DNA from: Roseiflexus sp. RS-1
GTDB taxonomy: Bacteria > Chloroflexota > Chloroflexia > Chloroflexales > Roseiflexaceae
Assembly: GCF_000016665.1 (NCBI RefSeq)
Contig: NC_009523.1
Span: 992,001 to 1,056,000 of the forward strand
Reading direction: 5' to 3'
Length of the DNA stretch: 64,000 bases
Part shown: positions 62,683-64,000 of the stretch, in pieces
Layout of the letters: each line of letters begins with the position of its first letter
Numbering within the stretch: position 1 is the stretch's first letter
Notes under the pieces: model-generated
The model's database searches: none
What the model was told of the DNA's origin: nothing
The model's input: the letters and a program-made list of their open reading frames with translations, nothing else
Position numbers and translations under genes: made by a program

Positions 62683-64000
62683 GGTTGAGAGTTCAACGTA
62701 TAACCGGTTATATGTATGTTCAACGCTACAATGCTCAGATCACGTCGGGATTGCGGGTCATACGTCGTCGGCGCACGCAGGCGCAATCGGGTCTGTCCCG
62801 GCGGTGCAGTCACTCCTATGCGATAGGTGCGTACCGAACGCGGTGCCTCCCAACGCGCGATCAGCCGCCGATCCTGCCACAGTTCCACCGGTCGCGCCGT
62901 CTCGTAAGACGCCAGGGTCAACGCCAGCGTCACATGGATTGGCGCATCATACGGGTTGACCAGCCAGATCGCGTTGTCGGCGCTCCCCCAGCGATGCCGA
63001 CCGTTATCGTTGCGCTCCACGTCGTCCCATCCTTTGCCTGCATACACGAAGGGACGGCAGGCGTCGGCGAACCGGGGCAGTTCGTACCGGCGATACTGCG
63101 CATCCTCATACACCGGCGTCGGCGCATGCCCGATCAACCTTCCGAGCGTTTCCGCGACCTGTTCCTGCTCACGCGCCGTCGTCAGGTCGGTGCGCACCAC
63201 CACGTGGCGCACCGGCGCGAAACACTGCATCGCTCTGACCGTGGATTGGTCGAGCGGAACAATATCTGGCTGTAATGCTTGCATTGTTCCAATGGCGCGC
63301 AGCAGCGGCATATTGAACGTCTCATACGCCGGTCGGCGCGCGATGAACCCGCCGATGATTGGTTGACCGTGGACGATCTGATTCCGTAAGGTGCGGCTTG
63401 TTTCGAGCACATCGAGCGGCAGGTCGGCGACGGCGCCGGGGCGCGCTGCAATCTGTTCGTACACCGCCGGGCGCTCCAGCGGCAGGAAGACGCGCCCTGA
63501 CGGCAGCCAGAGTTCGAACAACCCTGCCATTACCGCTCCTGCTACCGGTAGCATGCGCCAGACATCTGGCGTCCCCCGGCGCAACTGCGCCAGCCCCTGC
63601 GCCGCTGCGATGCTCATCACCATCAGCACCGGCGCGATAAACAGCGCTGGCTTGCGCGCTGTCCCGAACAGCGGAAGCCGATCAAGCAGCGCATACGGCA
63701 TTGGGATGCCCGTGTCCTTCCCCAGGATGTGCAGACCAGGACCCATCGCCAACACCCAGAGCACGATGGCAGTGAACGCCAGGTGCCGCTCGCGCCGCCA
63801 GACGGTTCGCGCGCCGATAATCGCCAGCGCCATCAGGGTCCATCCCGCCGGAACATACCAGACGCTTGGAGCGAAGTATTCGGCAACCGGGCGCATCCAT
63901 TGCTCGACCTGCGCCCCCCACAGCGGTTGGTACACATTCGGAAAGAATAACCCGAACAGGTCGACCGACGAGTTGTACACATATGCTTCCAAGATCGCGT
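62679..64000 (-). CDS. Large membrane protein, GT-C-like, 5' partial
   Basis: The frame is open to the window edge; a TTG at 63992 is probably internal. The visible 437 residues have membrane segments up to ~170 (WTLMALAIIGARTVW, HLAFTAIVLWVLAMGPG, ALFIAPVLMVMSIAAAQGLA), then a soluble C-terminal part (VADLPLDVLETSRTLRNQIVHGQPIIGG, beta-rich end). Such C-terminal halves belong to YfhO/GT-C-type proteins in polysaccharide clusters. The catalytic loop would be in the missing N-terminus. Confidence 0.7.
   Translation of the reverse strand, partial: AILEAYVYNSSVDLFGLFFPNVYQPLWGAQVEQWMRPVAEYFAPSVWYVPAGWTLMALAIIGARTVWRRERHLAFTAIVLWVLAMGPGLHILGKDTGIPMPYALLDRLPLFGTARKPALFIAPVLMVMSIAAAQGLAQLRRGTPDVWRMLPVAGAVMAGLFELWLPSGRVFLPLERPAVYEQIAARPGAVADLPLDVLETSRTLRNQIVHGQPIIGGFIARRPAYETFNMPLLRAIGTMQALQPDIVPLDQSTVRAMQCFAPVRHVVVRTDLTTAREQEQVAETLGRLIGHAPTPVYEDAQYRRYELPRFADACRPFVYAGKGWDDVERNDNGRHRWGSADNAIWLVNPYDAPIHVTLALTLASYETARPVELWQDRRLIARWEAPRSVRTYRIGVTAPPGQTRLRLRAPTTYDPQSRRDLSIVALNIHITGYTLNSQP

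Overview
The window looks like chromosome of a Roseiflexus-type filamentous anoxygenic phototroph (phylum Chloroflexota). This is an inference from the high GC content, the style of the proteins (CUT1 sugar uptake, SMS-type Fe-S assembly, polysaccharide genes) and the many GC-rich dispersed repeats. No 16S rRNA or photosynthesis gene is present to prove it.

Layout. 1-5 kb: tail of a LuxR-type regulator, dps, and a CUT1 sugar ABC transporter (two permeases and a lipoprotein, no ATPase). 5-8 kb: an overlapping minus-strand operon (methyltransferase, AhpD-like protein, response regulator, histidine kinase). 9-12.2 kb: radical SAM protein, MIP18-type protein, SufC-like ATPase and a short SufB/D scaffold, resembling the minimal SMS form of Fe-S assembly. 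12.5-17 kb: a minus-strand sulfur module (rhodanese/metallo-beta-lactamase fusion, TusA, DsrE2, a small phosphatase, SulP permease). 18-24 kb: Gfo/Idh/MocA oxidoreductase, exopolyphosphatase and FtsK. 24.9-26.1 kb: an intact IS110 element sitting inside a dispersed repeat. 26-39.7 kb: gpmI-secA, a GT-C glycosyltransferase, two molybdenum-cofactor-type genes, tRNA-Met, glgX, ssb and an aldehyde dehydrogenase.

40.2-51.5 kb is the most remarkable part: a chromosomal integron. A plus-strand IntI-type tyrosine recombinase (50504-51463) borders an attI-like region. From there about ten gene cassettes run leftward, all coding on the minus strand and separated by nine recognisable attC sites (GTTRRRY/RYYYAAC ends with imperfectly paired arms). 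Cargo: a lipoprotein, a DUF4177-like protein, a PD-(D/E)XK endonuclease-like protein, a DUF3800 protein, a two-TM PLD-like protein, a MauE/cysteine-rich fusion, an unknown, a BrnT/BrnA toxin-antitoxin pair, an SRPBCC gene with an amber codon, and a ParB-like protein. An IS5-type element has entered the array. The distal end is a truncated copy of one cassette fused into a broken methyltransferase gene.

52-64 kb: argD, a Tat-exported 5'-nucleotidase with an LPxTG-like tail, an orphan MNT nucleotidyltransferase, tRNA-Asp and tRNA-Glu, then a polysaccharide cluster (two GT4 glycosyltransferases, a flippase, a methyltransferase and a membrane protein running off the window). Intergenic space is filled with three dispersed GC-rich repeat families, called A, B and C below.
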